Source: an uncultured Lachnospiraceae bacterium (GTDB lineage Bacteria > Bacillota > Clostridia > Lachnospirales > Lachnospiraceae). Taken from it: 64,000 bases of DNA. Location of the stretch: positions 420 to 64,419 of the forward strand of contig CAJTSB010000009.1 in assembly GCA_910578825.1 (NCBI GenBank), given 5' to 3'. The notes beneath the pieces were generated by a model. The model was given only the letters and a program-made list of their open reading frames with translations, was not told where the DNA came from and searched no databases. Both the position numbers and the translations under genes were made by a program. Each line of letters starts with the position of its first letter. Position 1 is the first letter of the stretch. Below, piece by piece: positions 25,877 through 35,101 of this stretch.

Positions 25877-25887
25877 AATCTTATCCC

Positions 25888-26226
25888 TTATGTCTCAAAT
25901 CCCAAATCAAACTCTATCTCTGTCATGATACCGTAATTGATTTTCTGTATCATACGGCATACGGCAAGTTCTGCCGCCAGATATTCATTGACATACGGCT
26001 CTGCACGCAGCCTTGCAAACTCGCCTTCCAGTCTGTCCATCTCTGCATACAAATCCACATTCCGGTATTTGTGCAATTCAAAATTTCTTCTGCGGAATTC
26101 ATTGATAGCCCGTTCTTTTACCGGCTCCTGACGAACCAACTCCCGAATTCTCTGATATTCCTTATACTCGGGACTGTTTTTTACAACATCTATCAATTTT
26201 GCCAAACTTTCATCTAACTCATTCAT
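25888..26226 (-). CDS. YlbF/YmcA-family protein
   Basis: A 112-residue helical protein of the YlbF-YmcA family. In Bacillus these proteins form the Y-complex that guides RNase Y. Visible: SLAKLIDVVKNSPEYKEYQRI, the VKERAINEFRRRNFELH middle, and a helical C-terminus. ATG 26226 follows GAGG; a GTG at 26253 is an alternative start. It directly follows the RNase J gene, so an RNA-decay role fits the context. Which family member (YlbF, YmcA, YheA) cannot be told by eye. Confidence 0.82.
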   Translation of the reverse strand: MNELDESLAKLIDVVKNSPEYKEYQRIRELVRQEPVKERAINEFRRRNFELHKYRNVDLYAEMDRLEGEFARLRAEPYVNEYLAAELAVCRMIQKINYGIMTEIEFDLGFET

Positions 26227-26285
26227 TGCAACCTCATGCTTTCGTTCCTTCACTCAGCGTTTCATTCTGCAAACATCGACTCCTG

Positions 26286-27950
26286 TTAAACCTCCATAAT
26301 AATCGGCATAATCATGGGTCTGCGCTTTGTCTTTTTCCAGACAAACTCACTGAGCTCGTCCTTTACTTCTGTCTTAATCTTACCCCAGTCCGTAATGTTC
26401 TTGCTCATGCAATAGTCCATCACGTCATCCAATACCTGTTTCGCTTCATCCATCAGGCTTTCCGCACCCCTCACATAGACAAAGCCGCGGCTGACAATAT
26501 CCGGTCCTGCCAATACCTGTCCGCTCCCGGATTCTAATGTCATCACTACAATGATAATGCCGTCCTCCGCCAGATGCTGACGATCACGCAGTACAATATT
26601 TCCAACGTCTCCCACGCCAAGTCCATCCACCAGGATATCTCCAACCGGGACCTGACCGTTAACCTTCGCCTCGTTTTCATCGAGTTCCAGCACGTTTCCG
26701 GATGACAAAATAAAAATATTTTCCTTATCATATCCAAGCTCACGCGCAATGGATGCCTGCGCTTTCAAATGTTTGTATTCCCCATGCACCGGGATTGCAT
26801 ATTTCGGTTTCACCAATGAATAAATCAGTTTAATCTCCTCACGGCATGCATGTCCGGACACATGAGCGTCCTGAAAAATAACCTCCGCCCCTTTCATAAA
26901 CAACTCATTGATGACATTTGAGACGGCTTTTTCATTCCCTGGAATGGGATTCGAACTGAAAATAATCGTATCGCCCGGTTTAATCGTAACTTTCTTGTGA
27001 AGGTTTGCCGCCATACGCGATAACGCCGCCATGGACTCACCCTGGCTTCCGGTCGTAATCAATACCGTCTGCTCATCCGGATAATTCTTCAGCTGTTCAA
27101 TGTCAATCAGGGTATTCTCCGGTATCTGCAAATAACCAAGCTCTGTAGCGGTAGAGATGATATTTACCATGCTGCGCCCCTCTACAACAACTTTTCTGCC
27201 AAATTTATAAGCGGAATTGATAATCTGCTGTACACGGTCTACATTCGATGCAAACGTCGCGATAATGATACGCGTATCTTTATGATCCGAAAAAATATTG
27301 TCAAACGTCTTCCCCACTGTGCGCTCCGAGTTTGTAAATCCTGGCCGCTCCGCATTCGTGCTGTCACACATCAGCGCAAGCACACCCTTCTTTCCGATCT
27401 CTCCGAATCGCTGTAAATCAATTGCGTCCCCGAATACCGGCGTATAATCCACCTTAAAGTCTCCGGTGTGTACCACGATTCCCGCCGGAGAATAGATGGC
27501 AAGCGCAGCCGCATCCTGAATGCTGTGGTTCGTCTTGATGAATTCTACGCGAAAACATCCTAAATTGATATGCTGTCCATATTTTACGACTTTACGTTTC
27601 ACCTTGGAAATCATGTTATGTTCCCGCAGCTTATTGTCGATAATGCCTATCGTAAGCTTGGTCGCATAAATCGGCACATTAATGTCGCGAAGCACATAGG
27701 GAATCGCCCCGATATGGTCTTCATGGCCGTGGGTGATAAAGAAACCTTTTACTTTATCAATATTGTCTTTCAGGTATGTTACATCCGGGATCACAAGATC
27801 TATTCCCAGCATATCATCTTCCGGAAACGATAATCCACAATCCACTACAATAATACTGTCTTCATATTCAAAGGCAGTAATGTTCATTCCAATCTGCTCT
27901 AATCCTCCAAGCGGAATGATTTTCAATTTTGAGTTATTCTTTTTTTTCAA
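26286..27950 (-). CDS. rnj: Ribonuclease J
   Basis: A metallo-beta-lactamase/beta-CASP ribonuclease for 5'-to-3' decay and processing of RNA. 554 residues. The zinc motif HGHEDH lies at about residues 74-79, after SIIVVDCGLSFPEDDMLGID; beta-CASP features include GSQGESMAAL and HVSGHACREEIKL near 365, and HGEYKHL. The start is a TTG at 27950, with GGAGGTG at the right distance and no ATG nearby, which points to restrained translation. RNase Y and a second RNase J are not in the window. Confidence 0.95.
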   Translation of the reverse strand: MKKKNNSKLKIIPLGGLEQIGMNITAFEYEDSIIVVDCGLSFPEDDMLGIDLVIPDVTYLKDNIDKVKGFFITHGHEDHIGAIPYVLRDINVPIYATKLTIGIIDNKLREHNMISKVKRKVVKYGQHINLGCFRVEFIKTNHSIQDAAALAIYSPAGIVVHTGDFKVDYTPVFGDAIDLQRFGEIGKKGVLALMCDSTNAERPGFTNSERTVGKTFDNIFSDHKDTRIIIATFASNVDRVQQIINSAYKFGRKVVVEGRSMVNIISTATELGYLQIPENTLIDIEQLKNYPDEQTVLITTGSQGESMAALSRMAANLHKKVTIKPGDTIIFSSNPIPGNEKAVSNVINELFMKGAEVIFQDAHVSGHACREEIKLIYSLVKPKYAIPVHGEYKHLKAQASIARELGYDKENIFILSSGNVLELDENEAKVNGQVPVGDILVDGLGVGDVGNIVLRDRQHLAEDGIIIVVMTLESGSGQVLAGPDIVSRGFVYVRGAESLMDEAKQVLDDVMDYCMSKNITDWGKIKTEVKDELSEFVWKKTKRRPMIMPIIMEV

Positions 27951-28085
27951 AATGCACCTCCAAATGCTATTATTATCCGATTCTTTTAAATAAAATCCTT
28001 TTTTATTTTACACAATGAATAATTCAGACTCCCATGCCACAGCCAGATCTATGCCTGCCTGTTCCCATAGGATTCTGAACAATTA

Positions 28086-28346
28086 TCACATTGTTATATC
28101 TACGTCTTCCAGAATCTCCGTAAAAATCCGCGAAATATATTCCAGTTCTTCCTCAGATTCTACAATCTCATATACATCTTCTTCCTGCTCACCCTGAGAG
28201 AACCGCTTTAAAATAAACGCATCGCAATCACCATCTTCTTCCTCTGTGACAAGAAGATAATTGAATCCATTGATGCTTGTCTCTTCAACCACATAAAACT
28301 CTAAAGCCTCTCCATCCTGGGGAGACTGAAACATTACTTTTTCCAT
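28086..28346 (-). CDS. DUF1292 small acidic protein (YrzB-like)
   Basis: 86 residues, strongly acidic (FILKRFSQGEQEEDVYEIV and a Glu/Asp-rich end). Typical DUF1292 pattern MEKVMFQSPQDGEALEFYVVE. The function is unknown; in Firmicutes it follows ruvX, as here, two bases after the ruvX stop. The 135-base spacer to the RNase J gene is A+T rich with a short AAATAAAA/TTTTATTT hairpin and no clear terminator. Confidence 0.9.
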   Translation of the reverse strand: MEKVMFQSPQDGEALEFYVVEETSINGFNYLLVTEEEDGDCDAFILKRFSQGEQEEDVYEIVESEEELEYISRIFTEILEDVDITM

Positions 28347-28348
28347 TT

Positions 28349-28810
28349 TCAGATATCGTCCTGATCCTTTCTGTTGTCTATACCATCCTGAAATGCCTGT
28401 GCATCCAGATACCCCTGTAAAATCAATACAGCCGCAATCTTATCCACATAGCTCTTGCGTGCCTCTCTGCGCACGCCGCTTTCCATCAATGTCCGCTCTG
28501 CCGCTACTGTCGTAAGACGCTCGTCCCATAAAATGACAGAAAGACCTGTCCGTCTCTCCAACATCTCCTTAAATTCCAACGTCTTCTCGCAACGCTCACC
28601 TTCTGTATTATTCATATTCTTAGGAAAACCAAGCACGATTTTCCCTGCCTGGTATTCATCTGCCAATTCCTCTATTCTCGCCAAAGTCTGCCTGAGCTTT
28701 CCGGGCGATTTCCTGGAAATAGTCTCTATTCCCTGCGCCGTCACAAGCAGCGCATCGCTGATTGCAACGCCCACGGTCTTAGAGCCAAAGTCCAAACCCA
28801 TGACCCGCAT
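28349..28810 (-). CDS. ruvX: RuvX/YqgF-family putative Holliday-junction resolvase
   Basis: 153 residues, RNase H-like fold. In other bacteria YqgF acts in 16S rRNA pre-processing and possibly on Holliday junctions. Motifs: [16 protein letters not shown] at the N-terminus with the catalytic Asp, [14 protein letters not shown] near 60, [12 protein letters not shown] near 95, and [13 protein letters not shown] near the C-terminus. It sits between ireB and DUF1292 in the standard Firmicute order ireB-ruvX-DUF1292. Confidence 0.95.
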   Translation of the reverse strand: MRVMGLDFGSKTVGVAISDALLVTAQGIETISRKSPGKLRQTLARIEELADEYQAGKIVLGFPKNMNNTEGERCEKTLEFKEMLERRTGLSVILWDERLTTVAAERTLMESGVRREARKSYVDKIAAVLILQGYLDAQAFQDGIDNRKDQDDI

Positions 28811-28820
28811 CCGCTGCCTC

Positions 28821-29084
28821 CTATTCCCAGAAATTATTTCTTATATACTGGCGCAAGATTTCCTCTACCAATTCATCACGTTCCACTTTCATAATGAGAC
28901 TTCTTGCATTCTTGTGGCTGGTAATATAGGTGGGATCTCCGGACATAATGTATCCCACAATCTGGTTGACCGGATTGTATCCCTTCTCCCGCAGCGCACT
29001 GTACACGATTTCTAAAATATCATTTACGTGTATCTTCTGCTCTTTCTCCACTTTAAAAAATTGAGTATTGTTTTTATCCTGCAT
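28821..29084 (-). CDS. ireB: IreB-family regulatory phosphoprotein (DUF965, YrzL)
   Basis: 87 residues. In Enterococcus IreB is phosphorylated on an N-terminal Thr by the kinase IreK and restrains cephalosporin resistance. Diagnostic stretch: [20 protein letters not shown], then [18 protein letters not shown] Thr is present near residue 7. The ATG has GGGCG upstream, a modest ribosome site. First gene of the leftward ruvX run; the 79-base region to the mtaB stop holds weak promoter-like A+T sequence only. Confidence 0.93.
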   Translation of the reverse strand: MQDKNNTQFFKVEKEQKIHVNDILEIVYSALREKGYNPVNQIVGYIMSGDPTYITSHKNARSLIMKVERDELVEEILRQYIRNNFWE

Positions 29085-29163
29085 TTTTTCACGCCCTTAT
29101 TTTGCTCTTTCGTTCTGTCCTTAATCATTCTTTTTATTATTCTAATACAAATGTTCGGAAAAC

Positions 29164-30495
29164 TCAAGATTTTTCTTTTAAAACGTCTTTCATTAACAAA
29201 ATATGTTCCTTCAGCCTTGCATTTACTGTCCCACGTATCAGCTCATTCTCCATGTTCCAATCCGGGTAATGCTCCGTGGGAACTGCTATTTTTACATATT
29301 CTTTCGTATGTCCCAGAAAATATTCCACCCCGCCAAAAGAAACTCTCTCCTCCATCAGCACTTCCACTTCCCTGCCAATATAGTAGTCCAAAAATGTTTC
29401 ATTCATCGGCGCAAGATCCCGGAAAAGCTGCTCGCTTCTCGCATTCTTTACCTGCTCGGGCACCTGAGAATCCATACTCGCCGCACGCGTGCCTCTGCGC
29501 TGGGAATATTTGAAAATGTGTATCTCAAAAAATCCGATTTTTTTCAGAAACTGTCTGGTCGTCTCGAATTCTTCCTCACTCTCTCCTGGAAATCCAACAA
29601 TCACGTCGGTCGTAATCGCCGGATGACTGAAATACTTCCGGAGAAGACTACAGCCATTCTCATATTCCTCACACGTGTATCTTCGGTTCATGCGTTTCAG
29701 CGTTTCATCGCATCCGCTCTGCAACGACAGATGGAAATGCGGGCAGATTTTCGGCAATTCCGACAGACTTTTTGCAAACGTTTCGGTTATGATTTTCGGC
29801 TCCAGGGATCCAAGGCGGATGCGCGCAATTCCCGGCACTTTGTGAATTTCCTCTATTAAATGTAAAAGATTGGTACCCAAATCCACACCGTAGGAGCTTA
29901 AATGGATCCCGGTAAGCACAACCTCCCGGTATCCGTTTAACGCCATCCGCTCCACCTCAGACCGTACATCGGAAGTCTCCCTGCTTCTGACACGCCCTCT
30001 GGCATAGGGAATAATGCAATAGCTGCAAAACTGGTTGCAGCCGTCCTGCACTTTGATATACGCCCGTGTACGCTCTGTTGTATGGCTCACCGTCAAAGCT
30101 TCATATGTGGAATCCGCAGCGATATCCCCAACGCACGAAACCTCCTCATGCGAGGCGAAAAACTGGTCCAACAATGCCAAAAGTTCGTGTTTCTTATTAT
30201 TTCCAATCAGAATATCGACTGCCTCATCCTCTGACACCTGCTCCTCTGCTGTCTGTACATAACATCCCACAGCAACGACTACACTGTCCGGATTCTTTCT
30301 TCTGGCACGATGAAGCATCTGCCTTGATTTGCGCTCCGCAATGTTTGTAACGGAACAGGTATTGATTACATAGACGTCCGCAGCCTCATCAAACGGCACA
30401 ATCTCATAACCGGCCTGCTCCAAAAGCTGCTGCATGCTCTCTGTCTCATATGCATTTACCTTACAGCCAAGGTTATGCAATGCCGCTCTTCTCAT
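29164..30495 (-). CDS. mtaB: tRNA t6A37 methylthiotransferase MtaB
   Basis: A radical SAM enzyme that adds a methylthio group to t6A37 in ANN-decoding tRNAs. 443 residues. The N-terminal cluster cysteines are in HNLGCKVNAYE, NTCSVTNIAERKSRQ and VVAVGCYVQ; the radical SAM motif is CNQFCSYCIIPYARG near 145; a C-terminal TRAM-like domain follows. The TxNIAERKSRQ signature favours MtaB over MiaB or RimO. I chose ATG 30495 (AAAGG upstream); the frame extends to 30591 without a ribosome site. ireB follows. Confidence 0.94.
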   Translation of the reverse strand: MRRAALHNLGCKVNAYETESMQQLLEQAGYEIVPFDEAADVYVINTCSVTNIAERKSRQMLHRARRKNPDSVVVAVGCYVQTAEEQVSEDEAVDILIGNNKKHELLALLDQFFASHEEVSCVGDIAADSTYEALTVSHTTERTRAYIKVQDGCNQFCSYCIIPYARGRVRSRETSDVRSEVERMALNGYREVVLTGIHLSSYGVDLGTNLLHLIEEIHKVPGIARIRLGSLEPKIITETFAKSLSELPKICPHFHLSLQSGCDETLKRMNRRYTCEEYENGCSLLRKYFSHPAITTDVIVGFPGESEEEFETTRQFLKKIGFFEIHIFKYSQRRGTRAASMDSQVPEQVKNARSEQLFRDLAPMNETFLDYYIGREVEVLMEERVSFGGVEYFLGHTKEYVKIAVPTEHYPDWNMENELIRGTVNARLKEHILLMKDVLKEKS

Positions 30496-30578
30496 CCTTT
30501 TCTTACCTTTCTGTATCTTTCCATAGCAATCTGCCGAAAACACAACGCTTTTTCCCACTGAAATTGGTAATAGCGTTA

Positions 30579-30607
30579 TTGACTTTTCCAAAAAAAGGAG
30601 ATACTAT
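30579..30607 (+). promoter_or_regulatory. Promoter of the HPr-like gene
   Basis: TTGACT, 17 bases, TACTAT, with the start codon 62 bases further on. A TATAGT overlapping the -10 would need a 20-base spacer and is less likely. Confidence 0.55.
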
Positions 30608-30668
30608 AGTGAATATAAATTAAATATAAAACAACCATAAATTATCTTTATTAAGGAGGCTTTTTACA

Positions 30669-30899
30669 ATGATAGAAGTACAAATTTCGTTAAATTCCAT
30701 CGATAAGGTGAAATCCTTCGTCAATGCCATCACACAGTTTGATTTTGACTTTGACCTGATTTCCGGAAGATATGTGATCGACGCCAAATCCATCATGGGC
30801 ATTTTCAGTCTGGATTTATCCAAACCCATTGATTTAAAAATTCATGCGGAAGAAAATCCGGATGAAGTCATGGAAGTAATCAAACCATATCTCGTTTAA
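30669..30899 (+). CDS. HPr-like protein lacking the phosphorylatable histidine
   Basis: 76 residues with the HPr fold pattern: a beta strand (MIEVQISLNSIDKVKSFVNA), a helix, then YVIDAKSIMGIFSLDLSKP and a C-terminal helix. In true HPr the segment after the first strand carries His15 in a GLHxRPA motif; here it reads NSIDKVKSF with no His. The Ser46 region (AKSIMGIFSL) is well kept. So it cannot pass phosphate in the PTS by the usual route but might still be a Crh-like regulatory partner phosphorylated on Ser. AAGGAGG precedes the ATG. It stands alone with its own promoter and terminator, away from ptsI. Confidence 0.85.
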   Translation: MIEVQISLNSIDKVKSFVNAITQFDFDFDLISGRYVIDAKSIMGIFSLDLSKPIDLKIHAEENPDEVMEVIKPYLV

Positions 30900-30923
30900 T
30901 CTATCGTTCAGATTGTACATCCG

Positions 30924-30953
30924 GAGCTGTCACTTGCGTGACAGCTCTTTTTT
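30924..30953 (+). terminator. Terminator of the HPr-like gene
   Basis: GAGCTGTCAC pairs perfectly with GTGACAGCTC around a four-base loop and is followed by six T residues. The T-run touches the thiI stop codon from the other side. Confidence 0.93.
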
Positions 30954-32130
30954 ACCTTACTATAATTGTCTCCGCCGTCTCAATCGCAGTCTCTACCATC
31001 TCATCAATTTTTTCCTTCAGGTGAGTCTCCGAACGCCGGATAACTTTAAGGCTCGGCTTTGTCACCGGATGTTTGGCCACAAATATCGTACAGCAATCCT
31101 CATAAGGCAGGATGGACGTCTCAAAAGTACCAATCTTTTTAGACACCTCAATAATCTCCTGCTTATCAAATCCAATCAGGGGACGGTAAACCGGCATCGT
31201 ACACACTTCATCCGTTGCCGCCAGAGACTGCATCGTCTGGCTCGCCACCTGTCCGATACTCTCTCCGGTAATCAGTCCCAGAGATTCCGTTTCTTTTGCA
31301 AAATGCTCTGCAATCCGCATCATATACCGACGCATGATAATCGTTAACTCATCATGCGGACATTTATCATAGATATACATTTGAATATCGGTAAAATTAA
31401 CAATTTTCAAATAAATCGGTCCGGTAAATCTCGCCACAATCTTTGCCAGATCTATGACTTTCTGTTTGGCACGCTCACTTGTATAAGGCGGCGCATGGAA
31501 ATACACGGCATCAATCTTCACTCCGCGTTTTGCAATCATATATCCCGCCACCGGGCTGTCGATCCCGCCGGACAAAAGCAACATTCCTTTGCCATTCGTT
31601 CCTACCGGCATTCCTCCCGGTCCTGGAATGATTTCGGAATAGATATTGATTTTGTTGCGGATTTCCACATTCACCAGAATATCTGGGTTGTGTACATCCA
31701 CCGTCATATCCGAAAAAGCATCCAGTATTTTCTCACCCAGCGCCGCATTTACTTCCATCGAGGGAATGGGATAGCTCTTACGCGCACGGCGGGTGTTGAC
31801 TTTGAATGTCAGATGCTTATCCGGATAACGCTTGTCCAGATAATCTACCACATCTTGTGCAAGTTTGTCAAATCCCTCGTCCTCAGTAAGCACCACCGGA
31901 CAAATACCTACAATTCCAAATACGCGCTGTAAGCTTTCTAACGCCTCGTCATAATCATATTCTGTCAATGCCTCGATATAGATGCGCCCCTGCTCCTTAG
32001 TGATGGAAAATTCCCCTTCCACCGGTTTCAGGGCATACTTGATCTGACGTACAAGTGCATCCTCAAACAGATGGCGGTTCTTCCCCTTAATACCTATCTC
32101 TCCGTATTTTATCAAAAATGCCTTAAACAT
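30952..32130 (-). CDS. thiI: tRNA 4-thiouridine synthase ThiI (no rhodanese domain)
   Basis: Adenylates U8 of tRNA and inserts sulfur; it can also serve thiamine thiazole synthesis. 392 residues: an N-terminal ferredoxin-like/THUMP region (KYGEIGIKGKNRHLFED start, THUMP about 60-165), then a PP-loop ATPase with LLLSGGIDSPVAGYM near 182. The C-terminal rhodanese domain of the E. coli protein is absent, as in Bacillus, where a dedicated cysteine desulfurase supplies the sulfur. That partner is the gene 12 bases upstream. Confidence 0.96.
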   Translation of the reverse strand: MFKAFLIKYGEIGIKGKNRHLFEDALVRQIKYALKPVEGEFSITKEQGRIYIEALTEYDYDEALESLQRVFGIVGICPVVLTEDEGFDKLAQDVVDYLDKRYPDKHLTFKVNTRRARKSYPIPSMEVNAALGEKILDAFSDMTVDVHNPDILVNVEIRNKINIYSEIIPGPGGMPVGTNGKGMLLLSGGIDSPVAGYMIAKRGVKIDAVYFHAPPYTSERAKQKVIDLAKIVARFTGPIYLKIVNFTDIQMYIYDKCPHDELTIIMRRYMMRIAEHFAKETESLGLITGESIGQVASQTMQSLAATDEVCTMPVYRPLIGFDKQEIIEVSKKIGTFETSILPYEDCCTIFVAKHPVTKPSLKVIRRSETHLKEKIDEMVETAIETAETIIVR

Positions 32131-32142
32131 ATTCCTTCCTTT

Positions 32143-33297
32143 CTAATGCCTGGTGTATCTTTGCAGCATGGGAACCAGTTCTTTTAAATTTTCCAGACAG
32201 TATTCCACTTCCTCAAATGTGTTATCCGGACTGAAACTGATGCGCACAGTCGAATCGAGATACTCCCTGCCGATGCCTATTGCCTGAAGCGTCACGCTCG
32301 GCGCCGGCTTATTCGAAGAGCACGCGCTGCCGGCAGATACGTAAATCTGGCGCTCCTCCAGGGCGTGAAGCAATACCTCGCTGCGCACACCGTCCACGCT
32401 TAAGCTTACGATGTGCGGCGCGCTGTCCTTTCCCGTCTTCCCATTGATATGCGCCCATTCCTGTTCTGCAAGCCCTCCCACGAAAGCCTCTTTCAGCGCA
32501 TACAGATGCGCCTGTTTGTCCTCAAACGACTCGTAAACATCCTGCGCTGCCTGTCCAAGACCCGCAATCCCTGGGACATTCTCTGTCCCGGAGCGCAGAT
32601 TCTTCTGCTGCCCGCCGCCGTAAATCACCGGCTTTAACTTTGTCTTTTCTTTTACATACAAAAATCCGCTTCCCTTGGGTCCATGAATCTTATGTCCGCT
32701 GACGGACATCAAATCAATTCCCACTTTTCCGGGGCGAATGATATATTTTCCATATGCCTGAATTGCGTCTACATGAAACAATGTTTTGGAATTCTTGCGT
32801 TTGATAATTTCGGCAGCCTCAGCAATCGGCTCAACCGCTCCTATCTCATTGTTGACAAACATGATGGACACCAGAATGGTCTCGTCCGTCACAGCCTTCT
32901 CAAGCTCCTCCAGCGAAATAATGCCATTCTTATCCACGTCCAGGTATGTCACAAAAAATCCCTGCTCCTCCAGATACTTCATGGGCGCCAATACCGCAGG
33001 ATGTTCAATCTTTGTAGTGATAAGATGCATTCCGCTGCGCCTGTTCGCCATAGCGCCCCCTATGATGGCAAGGTTATTGGACTCCGTTCCCCCGGAAGTG
33101 AAAATCAGTTCTGATTCTTTTACCTTCAGGGTTCTGCTGATTTTCGCTCCTGCCTCCCGAAGAAACTGTTCACCTTCCATACCCTTTCCATGTAGTGAAG
33201 AAGGATTTCCGTAATCCTCCACCAACGCGCGCACCATCATGTCCTTTGCGCCTTCGCCGCAACGCGTGGTGGCGGAATTATCAAAATATGCCTCCAT
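32143..33297 (-). CDS. Cysteine desulfurase (NifS/IscS type)
   Basis: A PLP enzyme that removes sulfur from cysteine as a persulfide. 384 residues. N-terminal YFDNSATTRCGEGAK, the PLP lysine in SGHKIHGPKGSGFLYV near 205, and the catalytic Cys in SAGSACSSNKPAPS near 325. Directly upstream of thiI, so by analogy with Bacillus NifZ its main customer is probably ThiI; a general iron-sulfur role is possible. The ATG follows AGGAGG, and copy A of the repeated hairpin element lies right before that ribosome site. Confidence 0.94.
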   Translation of the reverse strand: MEAYFDNSATTRCGEGAKDMMVRALVEDYGNPSSLHGKGMEGEQFLREAGAKISRTLKVKESELIFTSGGTESNNLAIIGGAMANRRSGMHLITTKIEHPAVLAPMKYLEEQGFFVTYLDVDKNGIISLEELEKAVTDETILVSIMFVNNEIGAVEPIAEAAEIIKRKNSKTLFHVDAIQAYGKYIIRPGKVGIDLMSVSGHKIHGPKGSGFLYVKEKTKLKPVIYGGGQQKNLRSGTENVPGIAGLGQAAQDVYESFEDKQAHLYALKEAFVGGLAEQEWAHINGKTGKDSAPHIVSLSVDGVRSEVLLHALEERQIYVSAGSACSSNKPAPSVTLQAIGIGREYLDSTVRISFSPDNTFEEVEYCLENLKELVPMLQRYTRH

Positions 33298-33316
33298 AAC
33301 TTCCTCCTAATAAAAT

Positions 33317-33396
33317 GTATCGGCACGCGACGCACAGCGTCACCTGCCATGACGGAGGAAGGCATTCCTATAAATGCTGCGCATTTGCCTTCCTCC
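33317..33396 (-). repeat. Repeat copy A (two hairpins) between rsmE and the cysteine desulfurase gene
   Basis: Read on the minus strand: a first hairpin (33354-33396) built from GGAGGAAGGC and GCCTTCCTCC with an inner AAATGC/GCATTT stem, the link ATGGCAGG, a second 27-base hairpin (33322-33348) with outer arms GGCA/TGCC and inner stem GACGC/GCGTC, then the tail CGATAC. It starts at the rsmE stop codon and ends about ten bases before the next gene's ribosome site. Confidence 0.75.
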
Positions 33397-34127
33397 TAAT
33401 CTTCCACTTCATACAACAGCATGGAAAGCGCGCAAAGCCCGGCCGTCTCCGTACGAAGGATACGGTTTCCGAGAGAAACCATCTCCATATCGTCTTTCGC
33501 CAGCGCAATCTCCGAAGAGTCGTAACCACCCTCCGGTCCAATAAAAATCCCTACCGATGCGCCCTTTTGAATCTTGCCAAACACTTCCCTCGTATGCGCA
33601 AGCCCGCGCTGATTCTCATAAGGCAGAATCCGCACGTCTAATTTCCCGGCATACGCTACTGCATCTGCAAAACGCATTACCTCCCCCACAGTGGGAATGA
33701 TGCTGCGTTTGGACTGCTTGGCTGCGCTCTGCGCAATCGCCTGCCATCTTGCCTGTTTTGCCTGCGCACGCTTTTCGTCCAGTTTCACGACACAGTTCTT
33801 CATGGCAACCGGTATGATTTCTGTTACGCCAAGCTCCACCGATTTCTGAATGACCTGCTCCATCTTGTCTCCCTTGGGAAGTCCCTGGAACAACGTTATC
33901 TTCAAAGAAGGTTCCGTGTCTTCTGCACGCTCCAGAACAACAAGCACGATCTCCTCGCTCTCAATCCGCTCAATCGCACAATAAAAATCTTCGCCCTCGT
34001 TATCGCTGATGCGCACTTTCTCCCCGATTTTCATACGGAGAACATTTCTGATATGGTTTACATCACTTCCTGTAATGACAACTTCTGAGCCCTGAATTTG
34101 ATCAGGTGCAACAAAAAACTGATACAT
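33396..34127 (-). CDS. rsmE: 16S rRNA m3U1498 methyltransferase RsmE
   Basis: Methylates N3 of U1498 in 16S rRNA with SAM. 243 residues: an N-terminal PUA-like domain (MYQFFVAPDQIQGSEVVITG, DVNHIRNVLRM) and a C-terminal SPOUT knot with GIFIGPEGGYDSSEI near 195 and LGNRILRTETAGLCAL near 218. It follows prmA by 15 bases, the normal dnaJ/prmA/rsmE neighbourhood of Firmicutes. Confidence 0.95.
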   Translation of the reverse strand: MYQFFVAPDQIQGSEVVITGSDVNHIRNVLRMKIGEKVRISDNEGEDFYCAIERIESEEIVLVVLERAEDTEPSLKITLFQGLPKGDKMEQVIQKSVELGVTEIIPVAMKNCVVKLDEKRAQAKQARWQAIAQSAAKQSKRSIIPTVGEVMRFADAVAYAGKLDVRILPYENQRGLAHTREVFGKIQKGASVGIFIGPEGGYDSSEIALAKDDMEMVSLGNRILRTETAGLCALSMLLYEVED

Positions 34128-34142
34128 GTTCCTGCTCCTGTA

Positions 34143-35090
34143 TTATTTTCTAGCGGTAATGCTGACCCATTCGCCCTGATGGCAGACTTCTAATACTTCA
34201 AACCCGGATTCTCTGACTGCCTCCACAACCGCTTCTTCTTTAAAGTCAATGATTCCGCTTGTGATATAAATTCCGCCCTTCCTGATATGATTTGCAACCA
34301 CAGGGGTCAGTGGAATCACAATATCCGCAAGGATATTGGCAACTACAATATCATAATCTCCTCCCACCTTCTCCTGCAAATCTCTGTCATCAATCAGATT
34401 TCCCCGATAAAAATCTGCATGCTCCGCTGGCAGGCGGTTGATTGCCATATTGTCCCTGGTTGCCTCCATACACAGCGGGTCTATGTCTGTTCCCACAACT
34501 GTGCCAGCCCCCAGTTTCAGACACACCAGCGACAGAATACCGCTTCCGCATCCCACATCTAATACCCGCATCCCCGGTTTCAGATGTCTGTATAACTGTC
34601 GGATGCAAAGCTGCGTGGTCTCATGTTTCCCTGTACCAAAAGAGGTACCCGGGTCAATCTCAATCACATGGCGGTAGTTTTCCTCCTGCGGCTCCTCCTC
34701 CCAGGTAGGTTTAATCAGTATATCCTCCAACACAAAGGACTTAAAGTATTTCTTCCAGTTGTTAATCCAGTCTTTATCCTCTGTTTCACTCTGGGTAATT
34801 TCCGCACTTCCTACATCCACAAACAGCCTCAGATCCTCCAGTTCCTGACGTACCTGTGTAAGAATTGTTTCCTGTTCCTGCTCTGCGTCCAGAAAGAAAC
34901 TTACCCTGGCAATACCTTCGTCCGGGGGAAGTTTGGGAAGGATATCAATATACATTTTCTCTTTGTCCTCCGGGGACAGGGGAATATTGTCTTCAATCTG
35001 TACGCCCTCGATTCCCAGATCCGCCAGCATACTGCTGACGAGATCCTCAGCCTGTGTTGTCGTCTGTATGGTATATTGTTTCCATTTCAT
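34143..35090 (-). CDS. prmA: Ribosomal protein L11 methyltransferase
   Basis: Trimethylates lysines of ribosomal protein L11. 315 residues, typical of the Firmicute form. N-terminal substrate-recognition domain (WKQYTIQTTTQAEDLVSSML start), then the SAM domain with DPGTSFGTGKHETTQL near 160, VLDVGCGSGILSLVCLKLGA near 188, and VVANILADIVIPL near 255. Between the J-domain gene and rsmE in one transcript. Confidence 0.96.
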   Translation of the reverse strand: MKWKQYTIQTTTQAEDLVSSMLADLGIEGVQIEDNIPLSPEDKEKMYIDILPKLPPDEGIARVSFFLDAEQEQETILTQVRQELEDLRLFVDVGSAEITQSETEDKDWINNWKKYFKSFVLEDILIKPTWEEEPQEENYRHVIEIDPGTSFGTGKHETTQLCIRQLYRHLKPGMRVLDVGCGSGILSLVCLKLGAGTVVGTDIDPLCMEATRDNMAINRLPAEHADFYRGNLIDDRDLQEKVGGDYDIVVANILADIVIPLTPVVANHIRKGGIYITSGIIDFKEEAVVEAVRESGFEVLEVCHQGEWVSITARK

Positions 35091-35101
35091 GCTGCCTGCT
35101 C

